Of a DNA stretch of 62,000 nucleotides, positions 25,054-37,257 are shown one piece after another. The stretch lies in contig JAQGDQ010000091.1 in NCBI GenBank assembly GCA_030141605.1, positions 1 through 62,000 on the forward strand. The letters are read 5' to 3'. This DNA is from Tubiluchus corallicola. Lineage: Eukaryota; Priapulida; Priapulimorpha; Priapulimorphida; Tubiluchidae. Under the pieces are notes generated by a model that was not told the DNA's origin, did no database searches, and was given only the letters and a program-made list of their open reading frames with translations. The translations under genes and the position numbers were made by a program. How positions within the stretch are numbered: the first letter of the stretch is position 1; every line of letters starts with the position of its first letter.

Positions 25054-25260
25054 TAAAAATGGCACAGGAAAAATGGCACAGTAGAAATGGCACAGGAAAA
25101 AATGGCACAAATGGAAAAGTAGGTAAAAATGGCACAAATGGAAAAATAGGGAAAAATATTACATTATGAAGTTTATGTTGATACAATTGATTTCTATAAA
25201 TAAAACTAGAATGCGCTCAGTAGGAAGCAGGCCCCAGCCAAAGCTGAACAATCCTTAATT
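25054..25260 (-). repeat. Dispersed element copy 2 (inverted, partial)
   Basis: Units reading AAATGGCACAGGAAAA on the plus strand (25054-25150) are the inverted form of the array at 386-540. The adjoining sequence, read on the minus strand, carries the same CCTGCTTCCTACTGAGCGCAT words as copy 1 in the same order. Confidence 0.6.
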
Positions 25261-25934
25261 TCAGGGATGTTACCGAAGCTGAATTTGCAAACCGAAATTT
25301 ATCAAACATAGGAAACGATACCGAAACGAAACATTTTTGCGAAACCAACTATTATTAAAACTGATAAAAAGAAAATTCTAAAATAAGTAAAATATTTTGT
25401 TTCTTGTTTGCCTGCTTTTATTTACATGCTTATCAACTTTATGAACAAACTAATAGTAATGGTATAGAATAGTAATATCATGGGCATTAATAGCCCACGT
25501 GGTTTTTACAGAGTTGATAACTTTTTTTGCATTTTACATAACTTAAATTTTTTTCCGAGCCTCAATTGTTTTTTGTATATTCATTCCAATAACACAACAA
25601 GGTACAGTATAACACTATTATGGGAACATGGTTTATTGTGTACACACCGGTTATTTGTACATTATAGCAAACAAAATTGAATGAACTTTCGTCATTAATT
25701 TAACTACACGTAGTATAATAGCTTTGAACACAGAGTATTTTGGTTACTGCACATTGTGAACTTTTTGTCAGGTTTCATTGCCTGCATTACGATTTATTTG
25801 TAAATCTTTATTGCGTACTTTAGCTTTGTCAGCCATTTCTAATTTAATTTACAGCTAAATTTAGCCGGTTATTGTTATCCTGTTGCTGCAAAAAAGTTGT
25901 TGGGCATGCAGTAGTGCGGAATTGTTAGCACGTC

Positions 25935-25944
25935 ATGTCGAAAG
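25935..25944 (+). CDS. INTS5: Candidate first coding exon of INTS5 (MSK + G)
   Basis: The big INTS5 exon needs one leading base from an upstream exon. ATG TCG AAA G followed by GTCGTT supplies the right phase and would give MSKEILQDV. The donor is a poor match beyond GT, so another upstream exon is possible. Confidence 0.3.
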
Positions 25945-26232
25945 GTCGTTTTGTCTACTCCCTGTACGAAAACAATGAGTCACACAAAGTAGTTGATACA
26001 TGAAAGCATCTTTTGAAAGTACTTTACATAATCTATGAAGCCACGCATTGTACATTATTTATACATTTTTATTATTAATACATGCTTGTCTATCTAGTAG
26101 TCATTTACATATAATTAACCACATATTCTTATAGAGTACCTCTGGTATAGAGTATTTTTTTGGCACCTAGTAAGTTTGCTATAATGATGTTATACTGTAG
26201 TTTAGCTACAACCAAGTAATTTTTTGTTTCAG

Positions 26233-29069
26233 AAATTCTGCAAGATGTACAGAATTTTGTAACTGGAGTAACTCAGTCTAAGGATATTGATCTAGAACAT
26301 GCTCAACTTGCAATTCGGCTATTGAAACGTCTGCCAACAGCAAGAGCAGCTGTTTTAGAATATTTATGCATGGTGTTTGATGAAGCAGTTAACAGATATG
26401 TAGTAAAATTGGAAGGAAAATGCAATAGTGAGGGAGTTGATACTGATCTGGAAGATGTAATAAAAGAAGCACATGATATATTAGCCGCATTTGTTGCCAC
26501 AAATCCAAGTGCATGGACTCCTATTATATCATCGTGGTCAATAGAATTGCTGGGCCAATTGTCTAGTAAATATGCTATGCGTAAAGGTGTTCCAGATGCG
26601 TCGAAGTTGGATGAGTTACTACAGTACTGGATGACATGTCCACCTACCAGAAATCTCATTGACACTGCAACACAATGCATTTCAGCAATGATGGCTGACA
26701 GTACTGATGTGTGCATTGCTGCACTGCTTGACACTTCTGCTAAACATACACCTAATTTTGATTGGGTTGTGGCACATATCGGTTCATGTTTTCCAATGAC
26801 CATGATTACTAAGGTGCTCCATTGTGGGCTGAAAGACTTTTGTGCCAATACTAACACAGCAGAATTTGGTGTTGCTGGAAAAATGCCGACAACTGCGTCT
26901 GTAGTTCGTATTTTAGGGCATCTGGTATCAAAACATGCACATGATATAAAAAAGGCACTGCTGTCGATGTTTCATGACAGTCTTGCTGACGATGTTATAG
27001 ATTTTAGATTGGCGACTGTTCCATACTTGCTTCATCTGGCTTCACTGTCTCCTATTTTGCTCAAAGTTATGGCTACAGATTTTATCCAAACACTATCACC
27101 TGAAATACTTAACAGTCTTGCAAGACAAATTAAAAGATGGCACTATTCTCCTGGTCATGATTTGGATAGTTTGCTAAGCCTGATCGTACATCTTACTACC
27201 ACAAATTATGATGGAGCAATGAATGTACTCCAGTTTCATCTTGATTCTGCTGTAAATAAATCTGTGGATCATGTTGTACGAACAGCATGCATTTTAATCA
27301 TGGATTCTCTAGTCGTTGATTTACAAAGAATGGTCTTCGCAAGGGATTCATTAAAAAAAGAAATTCCCTTTCTTTTATCTCTGCAGCAACATCAACTTCA
27401 GCTTTGCAAGTTGCTTCTTACTTTAGAAGATGTAAAAAGAATTACATGGTTATGCCGCATCTTGGCCTTCGTGGGCATATGTGCCGGTGAGCAGATGTCA
27501 TCAGATATTATGTGTCACATAATCTGCTTCAGCAGTCGCAACTCATCATTAAGTTTATTTCTAGACATAATCAAAGAAGTTGAGGCACAGATCCCTGGTC
27601 TTTTCTGTAATGTTATGAGAAAAGTAGTTGTCGTAGCGGCTTGTGAAAAAGAAAATACCGAACAAGTGTTGAGCAACATCCTAACATTGTTAAAATGGAC
27701 TAAAAAGAAAAACAGCAAAAAGTTAGCTCTCAGTCTCCAAGATCATGTTGCACCAATATCTTCACATCTTCTTTCGAAAAACTTACAAGCTGCGTCCATT
27801 GCAATTAAGTGCATGCATCTAGTAGGTGTTCCGCGATCGCTGCCGCTTGCATCATTAATGCAAATTTGTGAACGTGTTGCAACTTTCTTTTTCAATAGCC
27901 TCTCCCATGTTAAGGATTATGAGGAACGCCTGGAAATTGCAAAAACATGCAGGTCATACTGTTGTATACTTAGCGAGCTACCCGGTGGTCAGCAGATGCT
28001 GTTACGTTATTTTGTACAAGGTTGTTTGCTAAAAGAAAACAGCCAGGCCTTAGGAGGTAGAATTCCACCTCCTTCAGTGGAGGTGTCAAAAGTGGAGAAA
28101 TGTGGAGGAATGCTTCTAGTCAAAGAAAATGCTAAACATGGAATGGGAATCACTTTGCCACAATCTCATTCATCTGTTTTTCATGCTGGTGTTATTGGAA
28201 AGAGCATTCAGTCTCAGTCCCGACCGTCTCCTTACTCACAGAATGATATAACCACGAATCAACAATTATTCATGGACATGTTGTACTCATGTTCCCTATA
28301 CCATGTAGCTGATGAGTCAGATGTAATTGAATTGGACATATCCGGAGAGCTGGAAATGACAGCTGTGGCCACTCCTTCTGCGGATTCTCTGCAAGCCATA
28401 GCTAAGATATTAGTTGAATTGATACCACCAGACGTTCTTTACAATGGATCAGAATGGCCAGATGAATCATTCTTGCGATATACTTTTGAAAGAGACTTGG
28501 AAATTAGGAATAAGTTTTTTGATAACCCAGTGCTATGGGAATTGCTTGCATTTGTCGCCCAAGACAAAGCATCATTATGTTCTTGTTCTGTTCTCTTACG
28601 TTCTCTCATTGCAACATTGTTAAGTAGTTGGGAAAGCTCCAGGACCACGTCAGTGACAGAGTCACCTTGGCAACTCTTTGCTTCTTGTAGGGTACTCGAA
28701 ATCATGTATCAAGGTAAAATGTTACCACCTCCCTTATGTTTCATTGGTGAAATATTTCGGGAAATATTGCCTTATGAAGTGTTTCTGCTGCTTGGAGACG
28801 TATGGAGATATATGCAGGAAAACAGCTCTAAAACAGACTTGCATTCCAGCCTTGGTGAGAATTGTAATCTGAAATTCACAGAAACTCTCAGATCAGTGTT
28901 ACGTAAAAATATAGTTAAGCTAGCTCATCATTACCCACGATTTTTCAACATTGCAAATCCGCCGTCAGCTGATGTTAATGACTGTCCGGCAGACATAATC
29001 ATTCCAGGACTTGATCATTCGGAAGACAAGCAGAAACAACAAAATCAAGAGCAGTATGTGCTAACATAA
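26233..29069 (+). CDS. INTS5: Integrator complex subunit 5 (INTS5), main exon
   Basis: INTS5 is a scaffold subunit of the nuclear Integrator complex, which binds RNA polymerase II, cleaves snRNA and other nascent transcripts, and attenuates promoter-proximal transcription. This single exon codes 944 residues after a TTTTTGTTTCAG acceptor; vertebrate INTS5 is about 1,000 aa. Recognisable conserved blocks: LPTARAAVLEYL..VFDEAV near the N-terminus, NPSAWTPIISSWSIELLGQL, HTPNFDWVVAHIGSCFP, GLKDFC, MFHDSLADD, VFHAGVIGK and SPWQLFASC towards the C-terminus. The fold is expected to be all-helical; there is no catalytic motif or signal peptide. The C-tail is polar. AATAAA overlaps the stop (29069-29074) and recurs at 29959. 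Opposite-strand frames inside it are shadows. The upstream coding exon is uncertain. Confidence 0.93.
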
Positions 29070-29574
29070 ATAAATATGTTAAATGGTGTGTATACCTATA
29101 GTACTTTGTCAGCATCAGTTCTATGGTTTGTAGCAACTAATGCAGAAAAAACTTGTAGAGGCTAAAAACATTTCAAGACTGGAAAGAAGTACATGATGTG
29201 AAGCCATATTCGGTCACGCACAGGTGTGTATGAAATTTCAGCATGGCCGTAAATTTATTATTATTCGCTTACATTTGTAATATCCATTTAAGTTGGTAAA
29301 AAAGCTGTTCACTTAGCTCTATTCTGAAGATAATTATACAACTAAAATTTTATTATGGAGGTGTGATTATAATGATTAAATTATAATAACCAATTGCAGT
29401 TATAACTGAACAAAATTGTTTTTAATGTGGTCTAGGAATAATTAACATTTGCTTTTTTTGCTATTACCGGCATTAACGATACTCGTCTATTTACAACAAG
29501 TAGGTTTTTTGTAAATGCCTTATTTATTTAAGTTTTGTAATTCTAAGCAAATGCTTTAGTTGTTTCAAATGGAT

Positions 29575-29588
29575 CCCCCCCCCCCCCC
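29575..29588. repeat. Homopolymer C14
   Basis: Fourteen consecutive C bases lie in otherwise AT-rich DNA, 0.5 kb past INTS5. Confidence 0.95.
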
Positions 29589-31049
29589 AAAGAATCCTCA
29601 AATGACTGGTAAAATGTCATATGTAAGATTTATGGGATTACAATTTGTGTAATTGAAACCGCTGTCTAGAATTATTGCGGTTAAGAAATGTTCTCTTAGA
29701 ATTACAGGTGTGTAGAACTGATATCTCGCTGACATTTTATGCAGAATTGCGGCACAAGTTGCCGGTGTAAATTAGGAAAACTTACATTATTGTGAGAATG
29801 GTGGAGTAACTGCAATTTTAAGCTTTTTAGTCACCCGATAGGTGGAGCACTGACCATGCAGGTATTAGAGAGGTTATGTAGCAGCTGATTCTCGCAAGGC
29901 AGGCGATGACTCGACATACGGAAGAGCACGATGTGTATCGCCTTGTTCTGTAACTTTAAATAAAATAAGTGAAAATATTACGCTATTGGGCTTTGATTAC
30001 CCGCGTATTAGGCATCTCCCATCCAATATAAATGTTGATGCTAACATAAATTTTATATGGCGTCACGAATTTCAATATTTAACCTTTCGAATTATGTATT
30101 AACATTTTAGTTTTTATATCAATTTTTGGCATAGTTAATTGGTTATACGATAGGCCTGACGATGTCTGTTGAATGAGTATCCCCTACCTGTAGGGTTAAT
30201 AAAAACACTGTACACGTTAGCATTAGTTAAATTAATCCCGTTTATGATCGTTAGTCATTAAGCCCATGCAGGCCTCTGCACACTTCTTTTTCGGCGTACT
30301 GTACTACTCGATTCAAACAATACATAGTATTTCTTTACACTGTTGTGAATTTGTGATCAATTTATATACTTTTCTTGCTCACCGAACTTAAATAAAAATT
30401 TGTCGAGAATTACTGTGTTTGCTACTTGCCGTGTTTTTTTTTGTTGAAGTTGTATTATTATTACCGCAAATAGTAAAAGATTATTATTTTTTCGGTTTGC
30501 TTTAATTTACTTTTGAAAAGCGACGAGCTTGGCCATGTTTTAGGCTAGAAATAGTGACTTGTTTGGTCGCGCAACGCATTACATTTTAGCAGCAAGTAAT
30601 TATTTTCCAGTGTTTTGTATGAATTAGGGAAATTCCATTTGGAGATTGCAGCTCGAGTAACACAGAAAAAAGAAAATTTTTATGAATTCCTTCGACGTCC
30701 AATATTAATTTGAACTGCGGTATAATTACAATGGGAAACTGAGAGCGATAAATAACAAAAATGCCAAAATTACACAAAAATGTGTTGAAACAGCATGAAT
30801 TTGTTGGCGTTGGATTAATGTACTAATAATACATTAACGCTCGCAGGTAGAAATTAGTAAGCTATTTACAAATTTAAAGAAGTTTTCGGAAGCAACTATT
30901 ATTTACTATTTCTCAAACAGTATTCTTTGAATAAAGTGTTTTGGCAACTAATTATTAAACATTTCGCGCGGTTTTATTTGTAATCCATGAAGTATGAATA
31001 TGCATAACACATTGACGGCGGCATTCTGACAAAGAGTTCCTGGCCTACT

Positions 31050-31066
31050 GTGCACGTGATTGGCGC
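31050..31066 (+). promoter_or_regulatory. E-box and inverted CCAAT in the likely promoter of the 208-aa gene
   Basis: GCACGTGATTGGC holds a palindromic CACGTG E-box (31053-31058) directly joined to ATTGG, the inverted CCAAT box, about 190 bp upstream of the ATG. Both are common proximal promoter elements. No binding data are available here. Confidence 0.35.
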
Positions 31067-31244
31067 GTGATCATTATAACGGATGTTGATAAGAAGATGG
31101 GTTCAGTAATCTGCCTGCCCTGGTCAGTTTAAACTTGAGTATTCAATTGTCCGAATAACCCTGAAAGAGGAGGTTAACGGTTAACGCGTATTTGGAGGTA
31201 TATTCTGTACTTTGGCCATTCAGTTAGTTTGTCAAGGACCCGAA

Positions 31245-34200
31245 ATGACAAAAAAGAGACCTAGCTGTGAGATGGAGAAAACAAGCGAGGGAGTAAATGG
31301 GGATAGCGATCCTAGGTATGGTTTTTTAAAGTTTTTCTTCATTGTTTGTAGTGGTACACTGTTGCGATAAAACGTGCTCCAACGTAAAGGGATGGACTGT
31401 AGGCCTATAATTTAGGCATTTGTTTGCGAACATTTGGGTACTCTTTTCAACAATATTAGTGTACCTGTTACTCGGCTCAAAGTTTTGATGCGTTGCTCGC
31501 TTTCTCAGTTATTCAGTGATTGTACTTTGTTAGGTATTCCCTAACTAAATAATGGTTAGCGGTAATGTAGCCGCCCAGACCAGAAACAGTGTGCGTATTA
31601 TTCTGTTATTTAGCTTACCATTATAACGTTCATTTCTGTATTAACAATTGAAGACGCCTTTGAGCATTGTAACTTTTGAGTTATGAAACATAATATTTAG
31701 AATTTATTTCTTCACAAACAAATTGTTTTATTTTATTTTATTTTTTTACTAATACTTTAATAAAGTTGCCGCACTTGGCCCCACAAGCTCTACCCACGCC
31801 GCTATTGTAGTCTGAGATTTTTTTCACTTGCCGAATTAAGCAATTTGCAATTTTTAAAACAATTGACAAAAGCTTATTCACCAATATTTTTTTACATAAA
31901 ATTTTTTTGTTCGTGTCTGTAAAATCGTAGTAATTCAACAAATGTCAACGCATTTTCAATTTGCAAGTAAAATTATAAAACTTGTTTGGGGTAATGCTAT
32001 TGCAATATTTATTATAACTGGATTTTATTTTTGACATTAAATGTTAATGTGTTGATTGAACTCACATTCCAATTTAGCCAGTATTTAGAACCGCCATAGT
32101 ATGTGGATATCAAACTCGCAAATTTTGATAACCGCATGTCTCTTGAGATCGTTGGATAATACTGGCTTTTCTGATAATACCGCCTGGAGCATCTGTAAGA
32201 GTTCACAAAGGATGAAATGCTGCTTGACCAGTTCCAGCTGTTACACAGGAACTGACCACAAACTGACAGCTGACCAATAAACCAAGGCCTGTAACCAGTA
32301 GTAAAACTCCCTGTTGCTGGGTAAGATTTCCCGGTGAACAAGACGGCAACAGCTGTTGAGTGTATACGGATTATTCGTTGTTGTTTTCTCTTAAGGTTAT
32401 GACGTCATTTGAATGAAAAATGGCTGTCAAGTGCAAATGAAGAAATTTTCGCGCACATGGAAGGCTGAGTTTGTTTACAGTATTTTTCAAAGGACCCAAA
32501 TAAAAAAAACATTCGGCAGAATTTTGTTACGTCAGTGTTCGTACTCCTAAAGGTCTTTCATATAATTATCTAGCTGTTGTGACAGCAATGTGGATTGTCC
32601 AGCTGATCCAGCAACTCCCTGCAGTGTAAACATATAGTCAAATACTGGTTTATAATAATGAGATTCAGCAATTATATTTTCACATGATGGGAAATCAATA
32701 CTTGATTCGGTTTATTGGATTATATGGCAATTCTAACAGATAAAACTTTAACCTCAACTGTAGCTTTAACACACAGACACATATGCTCACACATGTTTAC
32801 AAAAGGGTCTTAGCAAGAACGTGCTTCACCTAACAGCATAGCCAATGTCATAGTTGGGATAGTGGATACTTTCTGAGCATGAGTACTGTATTTTGGTGTT
32901 AGTGCTACATTTTAGTTTCTTGACTCGCAATTAATAATGTGAACGTTTTTCTTCTAATTTCTATATATTCATCTATAAAGTCATTTATAGTCATTTCACA
33001 AGTATGGGCGAAAATTAAGTAGTAGTTTGTGGACATATGTCATTTATACATGGCTGTACAGCCGCTGTATTTCTGATAAAGTTCTTTTAAATACTAATAT
33101 CAAATATGTCAAAGAAGATTTTGTCTTGAATCTGTTGACAAGTTGGCTGTAGTATTTATTGTTATGTGGCTTTAGCTTCACGCTACGCAACGGCATGCCT
33201 GCGTTTATCTTTTGTGCAATTTGGTTTAATACTGTAGCTTATCTAGGTTGAGTAGGTTCTCTAAGTTAAGGTTTCACACTGCACAAGGTTCAAAAGGTTT
33301 TTTGTATAAGGAACCTGTGATGATAGTGTACATGCCATTCCCAATGGATGGCTTTCCAAAAATAAACATCTCTGTTACTTGACTGAAACTTGTTGACGCG
33401 TTGCTTTAAACGAGCCCAAAACTGCCTCGCCTCGTCCCACTTATTTTCAGCTTCGTAGTTTTTTTCTGCTGTTGCCTTGTTCCTGAACTCTTTACGGTGT
33501 AAACAGAGCCCTGAAATTTTATCAACTGTGATATTAGTTTTTGCCTGCAGGGAAGCACAGGGTCATAGTGGCTGGTATAGGGATGACGAAGTTGAGAAGG
33601 AAAAGGCGTTTGTGAAATGCTACATAGCTTATAACGCGTTTGGCCCAGGAATTTAGTAGGCGCTCAATAACTTTGACAAGATTTCATTCATAAATCACTT
33701 TTCAGGAAAGTGTGGCACTTTGTACTTTAGAAGTAGGTGATCAGAACTGACGCAAGTGAAAAGGGTATGGAGATATAATCCGTAGCACTGAATTGGTTAC
33801 AGTTACATGAATTTTTACCTCCGTCGCATATGAGGCAAAATCTCTGTGTAACAACTTGTATGACTCGCATTTTTGTATGCGATATTCCAACTTTGCCACA
33901 CATGGAATTAAATTAGATGTGCTTTTATTTTATACACTAAATTGATGTACCATTGAGATTAATACCTTTTTTGAGCATCTGATGCCGGAGAGTGCAGGCT
34001 AGTGTCTGGCAATCAGATTTTAGAGTTATTCACATTTAAACCTCCGGAGAGCAATCCGAGGGTAGGCTTGCTATCCGAACATTTCTTCCCCATTATTATT
34101 TTAGCCTTACGGGGAGCACGTACCCGTTTTTCGACACACAAAATCTTTTCGCTGTTATGTTTTCAAACTGTGAGTCAGGTCCCTGAGCAGGATGAGACCA

Positions 34201-37200
34201 GGTGACAGAAGGGAGGAGTGATAGCGAACATGTGTAATGTTTGTCTCAGGTATGTTATGAATAACAAAACAGACTGATACTAGCAATTGTAAAATATCAT
34301 TTTTCCATTTTAATGTTGTAAAATTTTAAAACCTAATTGCCGTTTATGTTGTCTTAATCACTACCTTTCTACGTCATTCCCCTGTAACAACCTCCAATTA
34401 TAAGCGTCATTTCATCATCATGACCATCATAATTATTATTAATACTCACCACCATCTTCATAATTGACTGTTAATCGCATTTGTTGTTATTGTTGTCGTT
34501 ATAATCATCATCACCGTCGTCATCGTCATCACCACCAGTTAATATAATCATCGTTAATCACGGTTAATCTCTGTATAACTACTGACTATATAGCATTGTC
34601 GTCATCGTGATTAATACCACCTTTTTGTCTTGTGTAGACATTTGTCATGAGTTTTTGGTAGTCTATTTGTGAACTTGATTTTTAGTTTCTGTGATTTGGG
34701 CGACCTATTTGCAGCTTTCTTGATACGAAATATGAATCTTCTAAAATACAATACTACAAATAGGGTTTTGTAAACAAAGCACTACTCTGCGTTTATGTAT
34801 TTCGAATGTGTGTTTTTCCAAGCCTTATTGACTAGTGTCTAGAGTTCACGTACTCAAGTTATCCGCTCTTTTCTCTCGCTTGTGTTCAGAAGCGCAGAGA
34901 AACTGACTACCCAGAGTGGGAGGCCTGGATATTGTGTATATTGAACAGCAGCAGCTTTGGTTGGCTGAATCAGCTGTGTTGTTGCTAAGGCCAGTTAGCA
35001 TGCGGCAACTGCAATGAAATCACGTGCACAGATAGTGACAGCGATTCAGAAATGTAATCAACATAATGCTTCATATGTCATGCATGACACACGAGCTTAA
35101 AATAAAGACCTCTGATTTGAATAAGAATTTTTGAAGATTTAAGTAGTTTAACGTGCAGCCAAAAATAGTGTAACTTTTTAATGTTGCTTGCATGAAACCA
35201 GTTTTAACCTGGCGGTAAATAGTGTAAAATCATGTCTTGGGTGTTATCTGCGAACGTGACTAGGTGAGAAAATCAGATTCCTGCTTAGTGACTTGTACTC
35301 CAACCACTGAGGGTCAAAAATTCAAAAGTCAATTGACTGATTAGTAAATCAATAAAAAGAGTATGAGCGATCCTTCTTTGTCTAGTACACTACTGCTTTA
35401 CGGTAGTAACTTTTCGGGTAGCTTTGTGATTAGCTCGATAAAGTATTAAATAAACGCGAGGAAAGGGGTTTCGGATAAAAACATTTGATAAGTTCTCTAT
35501 GTAATCGGTATCATTGGTAGCCATGTAGACAGTGTATGGTAAACATGGCACAGGAAAAAAAGGGCACAAATAGGAAAAATGGCACACTTATAAAATGCGA
35601 ATTCAGGGTTAGGGTTACTGTGGGGATAATTATTTTAATTATTTTTACCTCCGCCAAGGAGTTTATGCTCCAACGCTGTGTTTTTCCTTTGTGCAGAAGT
35701 AAACTTATTACGCAAAAACCATTTGACAGACTTCCACGAAACTTTGTGGAAAAGGTGGATAGGGGCCAGAAAGATGCATTTTGAAGACAATCACTGTGTT
35801 CGTACTTTATTTATTATAAATCTGTTTAACAAACAAAATATTTTGCGAATCTTTTGTTAGTCTATATAATACTTATTCAGGTATTTATTGTATGTTTTCT
35901 TCTTTATCTTTGTTTTACGTTTTTTTATATCAAGCGAGTCCGAAAAACGTGTTTAGGATTTTTTGACCTTCATGGAGGTCTGCTTCCTATTGAGCTATTC
36001 TGGTTCTACTATACATTTTATTTGCATCAAAATAGCATATGTGCTACTTCATTTTTTCCTATTTGTGTCACTTTTACCTATATTCCATGCAGACACATCG
36101 ACAGATTCCTGTAGCTATGTCTACCTGCTGTCAGTGCTTTACCTAATTCATTATTAAATCAACTTCTGCTTTTCATTTACCTGTTTTGATGGTGAAGCCA
36201 CAAATAGAAATATTCAACTTGTTGCTCTCAGGCTGAGACATATTCGTTTGTTAAATACATTTGTTTACTTTACCCAGGTAAATTCATGCACTTCACACGC
36301 AATTTTTATATGGGCCTATTTAATGTGTGGTAATTAGTAACATGAAATTTTAACGTGAGTACAGCAACTATGGTTTGTTAACGCCACTGAACTTCTGAGC
36401 AGAGGATACATTGTGCAAATTAATTTTCGTTTATAGACTTTTCATTTTATTGTAAATATATTTATTGTTTATCGTTTTCCGATGATTCTCCCCTAAACAT
36501 ACATTTCAAATGAACTATATACCTTGGTTTGGTATCCAATGTTTATGATTCTTTTGACTTCGTGTTTATTGCGTTTCTGAGTTTTAGGCTTGTCATTCGC
36601 GTGAGCTTGTAGAAACAGTAGCCGAACACGTTCTGTTCACGTGGATAACTTTGCAGGGATTCTTTTGCTGAATTCTTTCACAATTTGCTCCGAGGAAAAG
36701 GAAACGCAGTTCTAAATGTGCTAGTTTAAAATAAATTTAAGGTTCCGTTCACATTATATCTAGTGCCGTTCGTTAGTCTTGTCACAGCTGTTGAAATCAT
36801 AATATTCATGTCTTAAGAACACAAAGTTTTATTGTTGACAATGAAAATTAGTTTTTGTATCATAGGTCATTCTCGTTTATTGCATTGAAAAAATTACGAC
36901 TAAGTAGGCTTAAATAAATAATACAATGAATTTAAACAGATTAGAATAAGAAATTTATTAATTGTACGCTATTTAAATGCTTGCCTGATAGTTTTAGTAC
37001 AAAAAACTGGAGTTAATGAGAGATGAATAATAGGTTTAGTGAACGAAAGGAGAAAAAAATGTTCAGGTTCATTGTAACTCGTGCTTTTAATTTTTATAAC
37101 TATTGCACTTTGATTCCAGCTTAAGTGAGACTTGGTGCAATTGGTCCATCAAGCAAAAAATTTCCACAAAGCATGTTTCAATGATCGTGGTTTTTGTTTG

Positions 37201-37223
37201 TTTGTTGTTGTAATTGTTGTTGT

Positions 37224-37257
<34 letters not shown>

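Larger units (their letters stand above)
20466..25934. other. Gene-free interval between the divergent PTPN and INTS5 genes
   Basis: The two genes are transcribed away from each other, so both promoters are here, 5.5 kb apart. The region contains a hAT MITE (20701-21091), a GAATCGAA-type fragment near 21.66-21.77 kb, another repeat fragment with GATACCGAAACG words near 25.26-25.36 kb, and the inverted copy of the TGTGCCATTTTT element. Open frames at 22.7-24.7 kb are T-rich or short, with no family resemblance. Confidence 0.5.
29070..31244. other. Intergenic: INTS5 3' UTR and promoter of the next gene
   Basis: Two AATAAA signals end INTS5. A C14 run sits at 29575-29588. I see no exon. The last 250 bp before the next start codon are less AT-rich and carry promoter-like sites. 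Confidence 0.5.

Noticed and set aside
26303-26857. 184-codon open frame on the minus strand
   Set aside because: It lies wholly inside the INTS5 exon on the other strand; INTS5 is identified by family motifs, so this is a shadow frame.
28439-28705. 88-codon minus-strand frame
   Set aside because: Also antisense to INTS5, with no family resemblance.
35603-35620. GGGTTAGGGTT, telomere-like
   Set aside because: Only about two units, not enough for an interstitial telomere array.
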